Positions 1 to 9,112 are shown, numbered from the stretch's first letter. The stretch: DNA of 64,000 nt from AP-15 sp963747735 (GCA_963747735.1 CAVVGE010000006.1:124001-188000), one strand, 5' to 3'. Notes: generated by a model from the sequence alone, not told the origin. Program-made: numbers and translations.

Positions 1-957
1 TGCATCACGTCGTTGACGGTGATCGGCAAGCGGCATCTGAGCTTGATCGGCGCCGAATAATGGTCTTGCAGGCTGTGTCCGACCCCCGGCAGGTCGTGCG
101 CGACGCCGATGCCGAGCCCGGCGAGGTGCTGCCGCGGGCCGATGCCGGACAGCATCAAGAGCTGCGGCGAGTTGACGGCGCCGCCGCACAGGATCACCTC
201 GCCCGCCGCCCGCGCGGTGCGCAGCCGGCCGTCCTGGCGAAACACGATCCCGGTGGCGCGGCGCTCGTCGAGGACGATCCGTTTCGGCGAACGCACCGGT
301 GACCACTTGCAGATTGGCGCGAAGCATCGCCGGGCGCAGATAGCCGACCGCCGTCGAGCAGCGCTTGCCGTTGCGCGTCGTCGTCTGGTGATAGCCGACC
401 CCTTCCTGTCCGGCGCCGTTGAAATCGTCGTTGCGCGGCAGGCCGAGCCCCAAGGCGCTTTCGATAAACGCCTCGCAGATCGGGTGCCGGTCGGGCACGT
501 CGGAGACGCAAAGCGGGCCGCCGGTGCCATGCCAGGCGTCGGCGCCGCGGGTCTGGTGCTCGGAGCGCTTGAAATAAGGCAGCACGTCGTCGAACGACCA
601 GCCGGTGTTGCCGAGCTGGCGCCAATGGTCGAAATCCTCGGCCTGGCCGCGGATATAGACCATGCCGTTGATCGAGCTGGAGCCACCCAGGACCTTGCCG
701 CGCGGCCAGAAGACGCGACGGCCGGCGGCACCCGGATCGGGCTCGGTCTCGTAGCACCAGTTGACCGAGGGGTCGGCAAAGGTCTTGCCAAAGCCGAGCG
801 GGATGTGGATCCAGCGGTTTTTGTCCTCGCCGCCGGCTTCGAGCAGCACGACCTTGGTCTGGGGGTCCTCGCTGAGCCGGGCGGCGATCGCGCATCCCGC
901 CGAGCCGGCGCCGACGACGACAAAATCGGCTTCGATCACGTCCTCTCGCCCCGCCAT
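1..957 (-). pseudogene. GMC-family oxidoreductase, frameshifted, C-terminus outside window
   Basis: FAD-dependent glucose-methanol-choline oxidoreductase, expected to oxidise an alcohol. The ATG at 957 opens with an FAD-binding Rossmann motif (VVVGAGSAGC) and continues through a GMC signature (GKVLGGSSSING). That frame stays collinear with the family until about position 288. There the family sequence (RIVLDERRATGIVF, then the second GMC signature region and SAPIKLRCRLPITVNDV near the edge) continues in the next frame, one base later, which means one base gained or two lost. The C-terminal catalytic His region lies beyond the window start. It sits 66 bp downstream of the serine hydrolase gene on the same strand and is probably the last gene seen of the catabolic cluster. 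The frameshift may be genuine decay or an assembly indel; family identity is secure. Confidence 0.8.
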
Positions 958-1023
958 CGCATTCCTCCCACAGCTTGCCGCACCATCCTACCGACCACGC
1001 GCCAAGCGGTCACCCGGTGCCGG

Positions 1024-2331
1024 TCACCCGGCGCCGGCGGCCAAAGCCTGATAGGTCAGATAGCGCATCGCCCGGCGGTATGGGCTGCCGTTTCCGAGCG
1101 GCACCTGGATCATCATGATCCCGATCAACCGCTCCTTCGGATCGACCCAAAAGGTCGTGCCCCAGGCGCCGGTCCAATAATAGGTGCCGATATTGCCCGG
1201 CAGCGGGTTATGCCCGGCGGCGGTGCGCACCGCAAAGCCGAGCCCGAAGCCCTGGCCCTCGGCCGGGGTGGGGGCGATGTCCGCCGTCGTGGTCAGCGCG
1301 CGCTCCGAATAGCCGATACCCGGCGGCAGCGCGTCCGACGTCATCAAATCGACCGTGGCCGGCGCCAGGACGCGCGCTTCCTGCCATTCGCCACGGTGCA
1401 ACAGCATCTCGCAGAATTTCAGATAGTCGCCGGCGGTCGAGACGATGCCGCCGCCGCCCGAGAGCATGCGCGGCTTTTTGGTGACGTCGGGCAATACCGG
1501 GCGTTTGCCGGTAGCCGGGTCGGCCTGCGCCTGCGCCAGCCGCCCGAGATCGGCTTCGTGCACGTAAAAGCCGGTCGAGCTCATGCCGAGCGGCCGGGTC
1601 ACGCTGTTTTCGACATACCGGTCGAGAGTGGTCCCGGACACGACCTCGATCACGCGCCCGAGCACATCGAGGGCCCGGCTGTATTCCCAGACCTCGCCCG
1701 GCTGGTGCGCCAGCGGCAGCTTCGACAATTTCACGACCATCTCTGCCAGGGTCTCGTTGCGGTCGCCGACTTTGGCGGCGCGATAGGCGCGGTGCACGAG
1801 ACCGTCGCCAAACTGACCGTAGACGAGGCCGGCGGTGTGGCGCGGCAAATCCTGGACGATCATCGGCCGCGTTTGCGGCTCCAGGACGAGGCCGGTCGCG
1901 CCGGTCTTGGGATCGCGCCGTTCGACGCCGACCTGCAAATTCTTGAATTCGGGGAGGTATTGCGACACTGGTGCGGCGAGGTCGAGCTTGCCGTCCTCGA
2001 CGAGCGTCATCGCCGCCACGCTGACGATCGGCTTTGTCATCGAGGCGATGCGAAAGATCGAATCCGGCCGCATCGCGATTTTCCGATCGCGGTCCTGCCA
2101 GCCGAAGGTATGGAAATAGGCCACCTTGTCGTTGCGCACGATCAAGACGACCGCACCCGGCAGGCGGCCGCTATCGACATAGCCCTGGAAGGCGTCGGTG
2201 ATCCGCTGCAATCGGTCGGCGGCAAAACCGACATCTTCCGGGTGCGCGACCGGCTGCAATTCCGCGGCGAAGGCCGGCGCCGCCAGCCACGCCACAGCGA
2301 CAAAGAACCCGGCAAGCCTGGCATTTCTCAT
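1024..2331 (-). CDS. Secreted serine hydrolase, class C beta-lactamase/esterase family
   Basis: Penicillin-binding-protein-like serine hydrolase of 435 residues, most likely an esterase or peptidase of the EstB/class C beta-lactamase family acting in the periplasm. The ATG at 2331 was chosen over the upstream 2481 start because it gives a clean signal peptide (MRNARLAGFFVAVAWLAAPAFA) starting directly at residue 1. The nucleophile motif SxxK is visible as S-M-T-K in RIASMTKP. The second motif is Y-S in WEYSRALDVLG, and the KTG-like triad is W-T-G in YYWTGAWGTTF, which is common in esterase members and unusual for true beta-lactamases. It is followed 66 bp downstream by a GMC oxidoreductase, so a role in releasing an alcohol substrate from an ester is plausible but inferred. 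Confidence 0.9.
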   Translation of the reverse strand: MRNARLAGFFVAVAWLAAPAFAAELQPVAHPEDVGFAADRLQRITDAFQGYVDSGRLPGAVVLIVRNDKVAYFHTFGWQDRDRKIAMRPDSIFRIASMTKPIVSVAAMTLVEDGKLDLAAPVSQYLPEFKNLQVGVERRDPKTGATGLVLEPQTRPMIVQDLPRHTAGLVYGQFGDGLVHRAYRAAKVGDRNETLAEMVVKLSKLPLAHQPGEVWEYSRALDVLGRVIEVVSGTTLDRYVENSVTRPLGMSSTGFYVHEADLGRLAQAQADPATGKRPVLPDVTKKPRMLSGGGGIVSTAGDYLKFCEMLLHRGEWQEARVLAPATVDLMTSDALPPGIGYSERALTTTADIAPTPAEGQGFGLGFAVRTAAGHNPLPGNIGTYYWTGAWGTTFWVDPKERLIGIMMIQVPLGNGSPYRRAMRYLTYQALAAGAG

Positions 2332-2434
2332 CGTTTCCCTCCCTGCGGCCGGACGGCGCAACCGGCCGTTGTTTGCACCAGCTCTCTCACCGTCGCCTGT
2401 CCCCCTCAGAGCCTGTGAGCTAATCCAAAAATTT

Positions 2435-2555
2435 GTCATTCCGGGGCGTGGGCGGAGCCCGCGAGCCCGGAACCCATGCACACCGGCCCGCGATACGCTA
2501 GCGGACGGCGGTGTTCATAGGTTCCGGGCCTGCCCTGCGGGCATCCCGGAATGAC
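2435..2555. repeat. 121 bp REP-like element with terminal inverted repeats
   Basis: The element begins GTCATTCCGG and ends CCGGAATGAC, a terminal inverted repeat, with an internal inverted pair GGAACCCAT / ATAGGTTCC. A second copy with the same ends and the same internal layout lies at 16948-17069. It sits between the serine hydrolase and the upstream GMC gene and separates the cluster into two blocks. It has no coding capacity and resembles the intergenic dispersed palindromic repeats common in Rhizobiales. Confidence 0.8.
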
Positions 2556-2588
2556 ATCGCTTTCGCCGCAGAATTTCTTCACATGGCG

Positions 2589-4166
2589 TCAGCCCGCCGC
2601 AATCAAATCGGCGACGCGTTCACCGATCATGATCACCGTGGCATGCGCGCCGCCCGACCGCGGGATGCGCGGCATTATCGAGGCATCGGCAATCGACAGC
2701 CCTTCTATCCCCTTGACCCGGCAATATTGGTCCACGACCGCCATCGGGTCGCTGTCCGGCCCCATCTTGCAGGTGCCGGAGACATGCCGCGCGGTGCCGA
2801 CGGTTTGGCGGATCCACAAATCCAACGCATCGTCGTTTCTCAGAATGTCGCTCGCCGGGTGAATCCGGTAATCGGCCACGTCCTTATAGGCGTCCGATTC
2901 GAGGAGCCGGGCCGCCAACCGAACGCCCTGGCGCACTCGGCGGGCGTCGTTCGGATGCTGCAAATAGCAATAATTGAAGCTCGGCTGGATGCCGGGGTCG
3001 GCCGAAGCCAATTCGACATACCCCGAGCCGTCGGGGAGGCCGAGCGTGCACAAGATCCGCGCCGCCCGCTCCGGCGCAACGTCCCCGACCAGATATTTGG
3101 TCCGCACACCCCGGACACGCTCTTCCCGGTCATCGACGACCGTGCTCGAGCGCAGCACCATATCGTTGACCGCGCTCGACCCGTCGGCGGTGTAGTGCAA
3201 CGAGAAATGCGCGGCGTCGCGATGGGTTTCGAGCGAGATGCCGTCTTTGACCTTGAAGGTCGTCTGCGCGCTCAGATGGTTCATCAGGTTGCGGCCGACA
3301 CCGGGGAGGTCGCGCACCACTGCGATCCCGAATTGCCGCAAATGGTCGGCGGGGCCGATGCCCGAGAGCATCAGCAATTGCGGCGAGCGGATCGCCCCGG
3401 AGCTCAGCACCACCCGGCCGGCATCGATCCGAAACACCTTGCCGCCGCTTTCGGCTTCGACGCCGGCCGCCCGGCCGTTCTCGACGACGATCTTGCGCAC
3501 AAAGACGCCGCCGCGCACGGTCAGGTTCAGGTGCTGGCGCATCGGGTTCAGATGCGTCATCGCCGTGCTCATCCGGATGCCGTCGATATTGTTCGACGGC
3601 GAGATGCCGAGGCCGGCCGGATGAAGGCCGTTCTTGTCCTCGGTGACGCCGAACCCAGCATCGGTGCAGGCCTTGTGAAACGCCTGCTGGATCGCCGGCC
3701 AGGGGCCGGTCTGCCGCCGCCGGACCGGCATCGGCCCATCCGTGCCGTGGCAATAATTGTCCTGAATGTCGAGGTCGCGCTCCGATTTGCGGAAATACGG
3801 CACGACCTTGTCATACGACCATTCGTCGTTGCCGAGCGCCGCCCAGGAATCGTAATCCTCGGGGAAGCCGCGCTGCATCGCCTGGCCGTTGATCGACGAG
3901 CCGCCGCCGATCACCTTGCCTTGCGCGACATGGATCTGGCCTTGCTCCTCGGTGATCGTGCCGCGCAATGCCCAGTTGTGCTTTGAATTGGGCGCCTCGG
4001 CAAAGCGGGTGTGGCCGAACTTGACGTCGTCCGGAATATGCGCCGGGTCGGAGTAGTCGGGCCCTGCTTCGAGCAGCAACACAGAGGTCTGCGCGTCTGC
4101 TGCCAAGCGGCCGGCCAGCACCGATCCGGCGGCCCCGCCGCCGACGATCACGACATCGTATTTCAT
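2589..4166 (-). CDS. GMC-family oxidoreductase (choline dehydrogenase-like)
   Basis: Complete 525-residue FAD-dependent alcohol dehydrogenase. The N-terminus carries the dinucleotide-binding motif (VVIVGGGAAGSVLAGRLA), followed by LLLEAGPD and the GMC signature 1 around residue 85 (GKVIGGGSSING). Signature 2 is SSGAIRSPQLLMLSGIGP near residue 255. The conserved catalytic His is in ARHVSGTCKMGP near residue 457. The second active-site position, usually Asn or His, is His in GGAHATVIMIGE near residue 500. Substrate specificity cannot be read. It lies downstream of the ferredoxin-P450 pair (233 bp gap), which suggests that it oxidises the alcohol made by the P450. There is no signal peptide, so it is cytoplasmic. 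Confidence 0.93.
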   Translation of the reverse strand: MKYDVVIVGGGAAGSVLAGRLAADAQTSVLLLEAGPDYSDPAHIPDDVKFGHTRFAEAPNSKHNWALRGTITEEQGQIHVAQGKVIGGGSSINGQAMQRGFPEDYDSWAALGNDEWSYDKVVPYFRKSERDLDIQDNYCHGTDGPMPVRRRQTGPWPAIQQAFHKACTDAGFGVTEDKNGLHPAGLGISPSNNIDGIRMSTAMTHLNPMRQHLNLTVRGGVFVRKIVVENGRAAGVEAESGGKVFRIDAGRVVLSSGAIRSPQLLMLSGIGPADHLRQFGIAVVRDLPGVGRNLMNHLSAQTTFKVKDGISLETHRDAAHFSLHYTADGSSAVNDMVLRSSTVVDDREERVRGVRTKYLVGDVAPERAARILCTLGLPDGSGYVELASADPGIQPSFNYCYLQHPNDARRVRQGVRLAARLLESDAYKDVADYRIHPASDILRNDDALDLWIRQTVGTARHVSGTCKMGPDSDPMAVVDQYCRVKGIEGLSIADASIMPRIPRSGGAHATVIMIGERVADLIAAG

Positions 4167-4399
4167 TGGCTTTTCCCTCGCCGAGGCTTGCGGATTCTCG
4201 GGTCCGCATCGACGATCGTCCCGCCTTTTCGCGACGCTCGCAAACAGGCGCCGCTACCGGAAAGCGCATTTCTGCTATGCGGCGCGCGGATTGTCCGATG
4301 GGGCCGGTGCCACCGGGCGCGGGGAACCCCGGAATGCCGCCCCTGCCCGGCCAGCCGGCCCCGATCCCGGCGCCGCCTGCCGGCGATCGGGCGGCAGCT

Positions 4400-5644
4400 T
4401 CAGGCGGGGATGCGCACCGGCAATGAACGGACGCCGTGGATAAAGTTGGAATAAACGCGACGCGCCGGGCCCATAACCTCGATCACCGGAAAGCGCGGCA
4501 AAATCTCTTCCCACAGGATGCGCAGCTGCAATTCGGCGAGCCGGTTGCCGACGCAGCGATGGATGCCGAAGCCGAACGACAAATGCTGGCGCGGCCGCGG
4601 CCGGTCGATGATGAAATTGTCGGGGTCGTCGATCGCGTCGGGGTCGCGGTTGCCGGAGACGTACCAGATCACGACCTTGTCGCCCTTTTTGATCTCTTTG
4701 CCGCCCAATTCGGCGTCTGCTTTCGCGGTGCGGCGCATGTGGATGACCGGGGTCACATAACGGATGATCTCCGACACCATGCCCGGGATCAGCGCCGGGT
4801 CGTCGCGCAATTTGCGGTATTCGCCCGGATGCTGGTGCAAGGCCATCAGCCCGCCGGTCATCGAATTGCGCGTCGTGTCGTTGCCGCCGACGATCAGGAG
4901 AGCGAGGGTGCCCGTGAGCTCGTGGATCGGCATGTTGCGCGTCGCCTCGCCATGCGCCAGCATCGACAAGAGGTCGAATTTCGGCGGCTGCCGCGCCCGT
5001 TCGTCGAGCAGCTTCCCCAGGGCGCCCGCCATCCTGGCCAATTCGGCAAAGCGCTCCTCTTCCGAATGCACCGGCGCTTCGGGCGAATTGACATTGGCGA
5101 TCGCGACATCGGACCAGTAGGTCAGCTGGCGCCGCTCGTCCCACGGGTAATCGAAGAGGGTGGCGAGCATCATCGTCGTCAGCTCGACCGACACCCGGTC
5201 GACCCAGTCGAACGTCTCGCCCCGCGGCAGCCCGTCGAGCACCCGCTGGGTGCGCTCGCGGATCAGCCCTTCCATATTGGCGAGATTGCCCGGCGCCACG
5301 ACCGGGCTCACCACCATGCGCTGCTCGTCGTGGCGCGGCGGGTCCATGCGGATAAAGCTCGGCCGCTCCATGCCCTTGGGCTGGTTCTCGATCTGGATGC
5401 CGCCCAATTCCGAGGCCGACGAATAAACCTGGTGGTTGACCTCGACCTGCATGATGTCCTTGTACCTGGTCACCGCCCAATAGGGGCCGTAGCGGCTTTC
5501 CGGACACCAATGCACCGGGTCCTCACGCCGTAATCGCGCGAAATAGGGGCGCCAGACGTCGTCCTGGTAGATTTGCGGATCGCTGACGTCGATCGCGTCG
5601 AGGGCGATGCTGTCGGCTGGGTTATGAGCTCCGATATCGTTCAT
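4400..5644 (-). CDS. Cytochrome P450
   Basis: Complete 414-residue soluble bacterial cytochrome P450, a haem monooxygenase. Seen in order: the I-helix oxygen-activation motif GGNDTT near residue 250, the K-helix ExxR (EIIR) near 290, and the haem-ligand loop FGFGIHRCVG with the axial Cys near residue 363. The overall pattern, including the MDPPRHDEQRMVVSP segment before the C-helix, resembles the steroid/terpenoid/fatty-acid type of actinobacterial and proteobacterial P450s. A [2Fe-2S] ferredoxin gene ends 26 bp upstream on the same strand, giving a class I electron chain that lacks only a ferredoxin reductase. Downstream is a GMC dehydrogenase. The substrate is unknown; the neighbours suggest hydroxylation then oxidation of a hydrophobic molecule. 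Confidence 0.94.
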   Translation of the reverse strand: MNDIGAHNPADSIALDAIDVSDPQIYQDDVWRPYFARLRREDPVHWCPESRYGPYWAVTRYKDIMQVEVNHQVYSSASELGGIQIENQPKGMERPSFIRMDPPRHDEQRMVVSPVVAPGNLANMEGLIRERTQRVLDGLPRGETFDWVDRVSVELTTMMLATLFDYPWDERRQLTYWSDVAIANVNSPEAPVHSEEERFAELARMAGALGKLLDERARQPPKFDLLSMLAHGEATRNMPIHELTGTLALLIVGGNDTTRNSMTGGLMALHQHPGEYRKLRDDPALIPGMVSEIIRYVTPVIHMRRTAKADAELGGKEIKKGDKVVIWYVSGNRDPDAIDDPDNFIIDRPRPRQHLSFGFGIHRCVGNRLAELQLRILWEEILPRFPVIEVMGPARRVYSNFIHGVRSLPVRIPA

Positions 5645-5670
5645 GCGAGCGGCCTCCCACGGCTGCGATG

Positions 5671-5997
5671 CTAGTGTTGCCCCTCCGGCAGGCGGACGAC
5701 GAGGCCGTCGAGCGCCGCGCTGACCGCGATCTGGCAGGACAGCCGAGAATTTGGCCGGCCAAGGGCGGCAAAGCTCAACATGCTTGCTTCCTGCGAGCCC
5801 GGGACCGGCGTGCCGATCCGGGCCAGCCAGCCCTCATCGACATAGACATGGCAGGTGGCGCAGGCGCACTCGCCGCCGCAATCGGCGTCGATGCCGGGAA
5901 TGTCGTTGTCGACCGCCCCGCGCATCACCGAGCGGCCGAGCGGCACCTCGACCCGGTGCTCGCGCCCGGTGTGCTCGATATAGGTGATGGTCGGCAT
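5671..5997 (-). CDS. [2Fe-2S] ferredoxin, adrenodoxin/putidaredoxin type
   Basis: 108-residue ferredoxin, probable electron donor to the P450 that starts 26 bp downstream. The start at 5997 (MPTITYIEHTG) gives the usual family length; longer in-frame starts reach back into the upstream gene's space and lack similarity. Cluster ligands are visible as Cys40-x5-Cys46-x2-Cys49 and a distal Cys near residue 89 in RLSCQI, with the typical acidic segment DNDIPGIDADCGGECAC. Vertebrate-type ferredoxins of this kind serve P450s with a separate reductase, which is not in this window. Co-transcription with the P450 is very likely. Confidence 0.95.
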   Translation of the reverse strand: MPTITYIEHTGREHRVEVPLGRSVMRGAVDNDIPGIDADCGGECACATCHVYVDEGWLARIGTPVPGSQEASMLSFAALGRPNSRLSCQIAVSAALDGLVVRLPEGQH

Positions 5998-6151
5998 CTC
6001 GGCGGTCGCCCTCCGGGCGGCTGATGCAGCGGCCTGCGACAAAATGACCGGGTCGGGCGCCATTGGCAAGACGACGCGGCGGTTTTGCGCCTTTCCCCGC
6101 CGGGCGGGCGGCAACGCGCACGATCCGGTGAGGCTGGCCCCTCGCGCCTTT

Positions 6152-7480
6152 CTATTGCGCCGCGAGAGCGGCCGGCGCCGGGGCGAAGCGTCGTTCCATA
6201 TCGCGCCGCGCGCGCGCCGCTTCGCTGTCGGGGACGGCAACATCGGCCCAGCGCACGGTTTCGCCGGCTGCGATATCGCGCTCGAGCGGCACCTTGTGCG
6301 CAAGGCCGATCGGCAGCGCGCCCTCGGCGAGGCTGCGCGCGGCCGGCACCAGCTTGCCCCAGACCGTGTAGCCGCCCTCGCCGTCGAGCGTCTCGCCGGC
6401 GCGCAAGTCGCGCTTGGCGACAGCGACGACATCGCCGCGCCAGCCCTGGGGCTGCCCGGTCGGCTCGCCGCGCAGCGCCGCCGACAAGACCGATATGCCG
6501 AGCTCGAGCCCGATCAGGTGAAACGGCTTGTACATCGCGGCGTACCAGCCGGAGGGATCGGTCTTCAGCCCATATTCCCTAAAGCAGGCGCGGGCGTATT
6601 CGTTCGGCGCCTTTAAGACGACATAGACGCCCCAGCGCAAATCGCGAAACACCGGCCGGCCGTCGCGCTCCAGGCAAGAGACGACCTCGACCATGCCGTC
6701 CTCTTCGAGCGCGCCGCCCGCCGCCTTCCCGCGGAGCATCTGCGGCAGGTCGTCGACGCCGCAGGGCGGGAAGAGAAGCCCGTCCTGCGGCACCGCGAGG
6801 CCGGTGGCATTGGCGATCGCCGCCATCTCGATTGCCGATTTGGTGCCGTCGAGAAACGAGTTGAACATTTGCGGGTTCATCCCGCCGCGTTTCGCTTCCT
6901 CCGGCGTCAGCCCGTAATGCGCCCAGACCTCGGCCGGGGTCACCCTGTGATAGGCCGGCAGATACTTGGTGCCCTTGCCGGCGGCGACCACCGCAAAGCC
7001 GCAGGCGCGCGCCCAATCGACCAATTCGCAGGTCAATGCCGGCTGGTCGCCATAGGCGAGCGAATAGACCACACCGCGCGCCCGCGCCTCCTCAGCGAGC
7101 AACGGCCCGGCCAGCACATCGGCTTCGACATTGACCATGACGATGTGCTTCTTCTCGGCGATCGCGGCGCGGGCGTGGGCGATGCCGGCGGGCGGGCTGC
7201 CGGTCGCCTCGACGACGATTTCGACCGCCGGGTCGGCGCACGCCTCGGCGCCCGAAGCAACAAAACGGGTCCGCGCGATGCGGCCTTCGTCCCAGCCGAC
7301 GGCCCGGCAGGCGTTGCGTGCGCGCTCGGGGTCGAGATCGGCGACGACCGCGACCGCCACCCCCGTCATTCCCGGCACCTGGTTCAAAAACATCGAGCCG
7401 AACTTGCCGGCGCCGATCAGCGCGGCTCGCACCGGGCGCCCGGCCGCGGCACGCCGTTGCAGCAGGTGATAAAGGCTCAT
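6152..7480 (-). CDS. NAD(P)-dependent oxidoreductase with C-terminal SAF domain
   Basis: 442-residue protein of the homoserine-dehydrogenase-like, SAF-domain family. It starts at the ATG at 7480, which overlaps the stop of the upstream PhyH gene by 4 bp (ATGA), so translation is coupled. Near residue 20 there is a Rossmann motif ALIGAGKFGSMF, followed by the NAD(P)-binding continuation VAVVADLDPERA. The middle carries an EATGSPPAG motif and an AAGKGTKYLPAYH catalytic-domain segment. The C-terminus has a SAF (antifreeze-like) domain starting around AKRDLRAGETLDG. The reaction is unknown; related proteins are annotated only as putative dehydrogenases. Its position between a PhyH dioxygenase and the ferredoxin/P450 suggests participation in the same pathway. 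Confidence 0.85.
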   Translation of the reverse strand: MSLYHLLQRRAAAGRPVRAALIGAGKFGSMFLNQVPGMTGVAVAVVADLDPERARNACRAVGWDEGRIARTRFVASGAEACADPAVEIVVEATGSPPAGIAHARAAIAEKKHIVMVNVEADVLAGPLLAEEARARGVVYSLAYGDQPALTCELVDWARACGFAVVAAGKGTKYLPAYHRVTPAEVWAHYGLTPEEAKRGGMNPQMFNSFLDGTKSAIEMAAIANATGLAVPQDGLLFPPCGVDDLPQMLRGKAAGGALEEDGMVEVVSCLERDGRPVFRDLRWGVYVVLKAPNEYARACFREYGLKTDPSGWYAAMYKPFHLIGLELGISVLSAALRGEPTGQPQGWRGDVVAVAKRDLRAGETLDGEGGYTVWGKLVPAARSLAEGALPIGLAHKVPLERDIAAGETVRWADVAVPDSEAARARRDMERRFAPAPAALAAQ

Positions 7481-8379
7481 CGCAGCTGCCGAGCCTCGGC
7501 TCGCACCCTTCCGTCCCGCGCCCCCTCCCCAACCCTCCCCCGCTCGCGGGGGAGGGAAGGGTGGGGGCCAGCCGGAGGAGGATCTGGGAGGGGGCGATGC
7601 GCCTGCGCGTAATTCAGAAGCGCGTCGTCGGCCACCGGCTCGATCGGGGTGAAATCGCGGTGCGCGATCCATTCGGGGCGGGTCGGGGTGCGGATGTGGT
7701 TCGAGACCGCGCACAGGGTCAGGTAGACGATGCGGCGCGGGTAGGGCGTGATGTTCGGCGCCGAGGCATGGACCAGATTGCCGTGGAACATCAAGACCGC
7801 GCCCGGCTTGCCGGTCGGCGCGACGATGCCGCCCTCCTCGACCAGACGGGTGACGGTTTCATTGTCGAGCGTCCACAGCGGGTAGGATGTCGTCGCTTCG
7901 TCGTGCCCGGCGGATAGGACCCCGTGCTGGTGGCTTTTCGGCACCAGCATCAAGGGGCCGTTGATCGGCATCACCTCGTCCATAAAGACGGCGATGTTCA
8001 TCGCCCGCGGCAGGGGCATGCCGTCGTCGCGCGCCCAGGTGCCGTAATCCTGGTGCCACTGCCACACGTCGCCCTCGAAGGCGGCCTTGGCGTTGATCTT
8101 GTACTGGTGCATGTAGAGCTTTTCGCCAAACACCTGCTCGACCGGCCGTATCAGCCGCGGATGGTGGCCAAGCAGCCGAAAGGCTTTGTTATAAGTGTGC
8201 GCGGCAAAGGCGGTGCGCGGCGCCCCGGTCTTCTCGCGCCACACCTCCTGCCGATCGGTGGCATAGATCGCTTCGGCCTCCTCGCGCAGGACCGCGACCT
8301 CCTCCTCGGCAAAGCAGCCGGGGAGAAACAGATAACCTTCCTCGGCAAATTGCGAGAGCTGCTTGGCATCGAGCCGCAT
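7477..8379 (-). CDS. Phytanoyl-CoA dioxygenase (PhyH) family protein
   Basis: 300-residue Fe(II)/2-oxoglutarate-dependent oxygenase. The ATG at 8379 (MRLDAKQLSQFAEEGYLFLPG) gives the normal family N-terminus; the longer frame to 8625 runs into the TetR gene. The metal-binding facial triad is visible: HxD in WQWHQDYG (about residue 118) and the distal His in MFHGNLVHASAPN (about residue 215). The last 30 or so residues, after ALLNYAQAH, are low-complexity (PHPSLPRERGRVGEGA) and are encoded by a GC-rich palindromic repeat at 7521-7568, so the natural C-terminus has been replaced or extended. The stop overlaps the ATG of the next gene. It probably hydroxylates a lipid- or terpenoid-like substrate. 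Confidence 0.9.
   Translation of the reverse strand: MRLDAKQLSQFAEEGYLFLPGCFAEEEVAVLREEAEAIYATDRQEVWREKTGAPRTAFAAHTYNKAFRLLGHHPRLIRPVEQVFGEKLYMHQYKINAKAAFEGDVWQWHQDYGTWARDDGMPLPRAMNIAVFMDEVMPINGPLMLVPKSHQHGVLSAGHDEATTSYPLWTLDNETVTRLVEEGGIVAPTGKPGAVLMFHGNLVHASAPNITPYPRRIVYLTLCAVSNHIRTPTRPEWIAHRDFTPIEPVADDALLNYAQAHRPLPDPPPAGPHPSLPRERGRVGEGARDGRVRAEARQLR
7521..7568. repeat. GC-rich palindromic repeat lodged in the 3' end of the PhyH gene
   Basis: The core hairpin at 7533-7556 has 10 bp arms CCCTCCCCCG / CGGGGGAGGG around a 4-base loop, with further CCCTCCCC and GGGTGGGG flanks. The same type of repeat recurs at 10256-10375, 14608-14652 and 14712-14815. Here it is translated as the C-terminal tail of the dioxygenase. 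Confidence 0.75.
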
Positions 8380-8485
8380 CGCCACACCTCCTGACCAAGG
8401 CGGGAACGCAACAGCCTGCGCAACACCGCCCTTTTCGTCAACCGGCGCGACATCCGATCGCCTGGGCGCGCGCGTTGCTAAGGTA

Positions 8486-9112
8486 TCAGTGGCGGGAGGG
8501 TTTCGAGCGCGCGGCGGCGGCGGTGCGCGATCGGGTGGCCGGGTCGGCTGCGCCGATGCCCGAGAGGGCCAGCGCGATGAATTGCGCGGCGACATCTTGG
8601 ACGCCGAGCCGGCCGTGCGGGTCATACCATTTGTAGAGCCAGTTCAGCATGCCCAGGAGGCCGTAGGCGGTCACCTGGATGTCGAGATCGGCGCGAAACT
8701 CGCCGTCCTCGATCCCTTGCTTCAAAATCTGTTGCCAGCACTGTTCGTATTCTTTTGGAGAATAGCCGATCAATTCACGAAATCGGCGCTTTACCAATTC
8801 GCGCTCGCGCAAATAGACAAAGAGGTGGGGGTAGTGCCGGTCGAACGCTTCGAGATGCGCCGAAATCGCCCGGCGGAGCTTTTCGGTCGCGGACAAATCG
8901 GCGGCGGTGATTTCGGCCATCGTCCTGAACATCTCGGCGATCGGCTCTTTGACGACGAGGTAGAGGAGCGCCTCCTTGCTCTCGAAATGGTGGTAGAGGC
9001 TGCCTTTGAGGATGCCGACCTCGTCGGCGATGTCGCGCACCGTCGCGGCATGATAGCCCTTGGTGCGGAACACTTTCGCCGCCGCCGCGACAATGTCGTC
9101 GAGCGTCGCCAT
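8486..9112 (-). CDS. TetR/AcrR family transcriptional regulator
   Basis: 208-residue one-component repressor. The N-terminal TetR helix-turn-helix is clear: VFRTKGYHAATVRDIADEVG then ILKGSLYHHFESKEALL (residues 10-50). The C-terminal ligand domain is of the type seen in lipid/CoA-thioester-responsive TetR proteins (KstR2- or FadR-like), but the ligand cannot be told. The ATG at 9112 is preferred over an in-frame GTG three bases upstream. It is the first gene of the minus-strand catabolic block, 106 bp upstream of the PhyH gene, and is the obvious candidate regulator of the cluster. Confidence 0.92.
   Translation of the reverse strand: MATLDDIVAAAAKVFRTKGYHAATVRDIADEVGILKGSLYHHFESKEALLYLVVKEPIAEMFRTMAEITAADLSATEKLRRAISAHLEAFDRHYPHLFVYLRERELVKRRFRELIGYSPKEYEQCWQQILKQGIEDGEFRADLDIQVTAYGLLGMLNWLYKWYDPHGRLGVQDVAAQFIALALSGIGAADPATRSRTAAAARSKPSRH

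Noticed and set aside
109..2418. A 769-codon plus-strand open frame over the GMC and serine hydrolase genes
   Set aside because: It is antisense to two clear protein families, Arg/Ala/His-rich and without motifs. In GC-rich DNA the strand opposite a real gene is often open.
2511..3986. A 491-codon plus-strand frame opposite the second GMC gene
   Set aside because: Shadow of the GMC reading frame; no domain, no ribosome-binding site.
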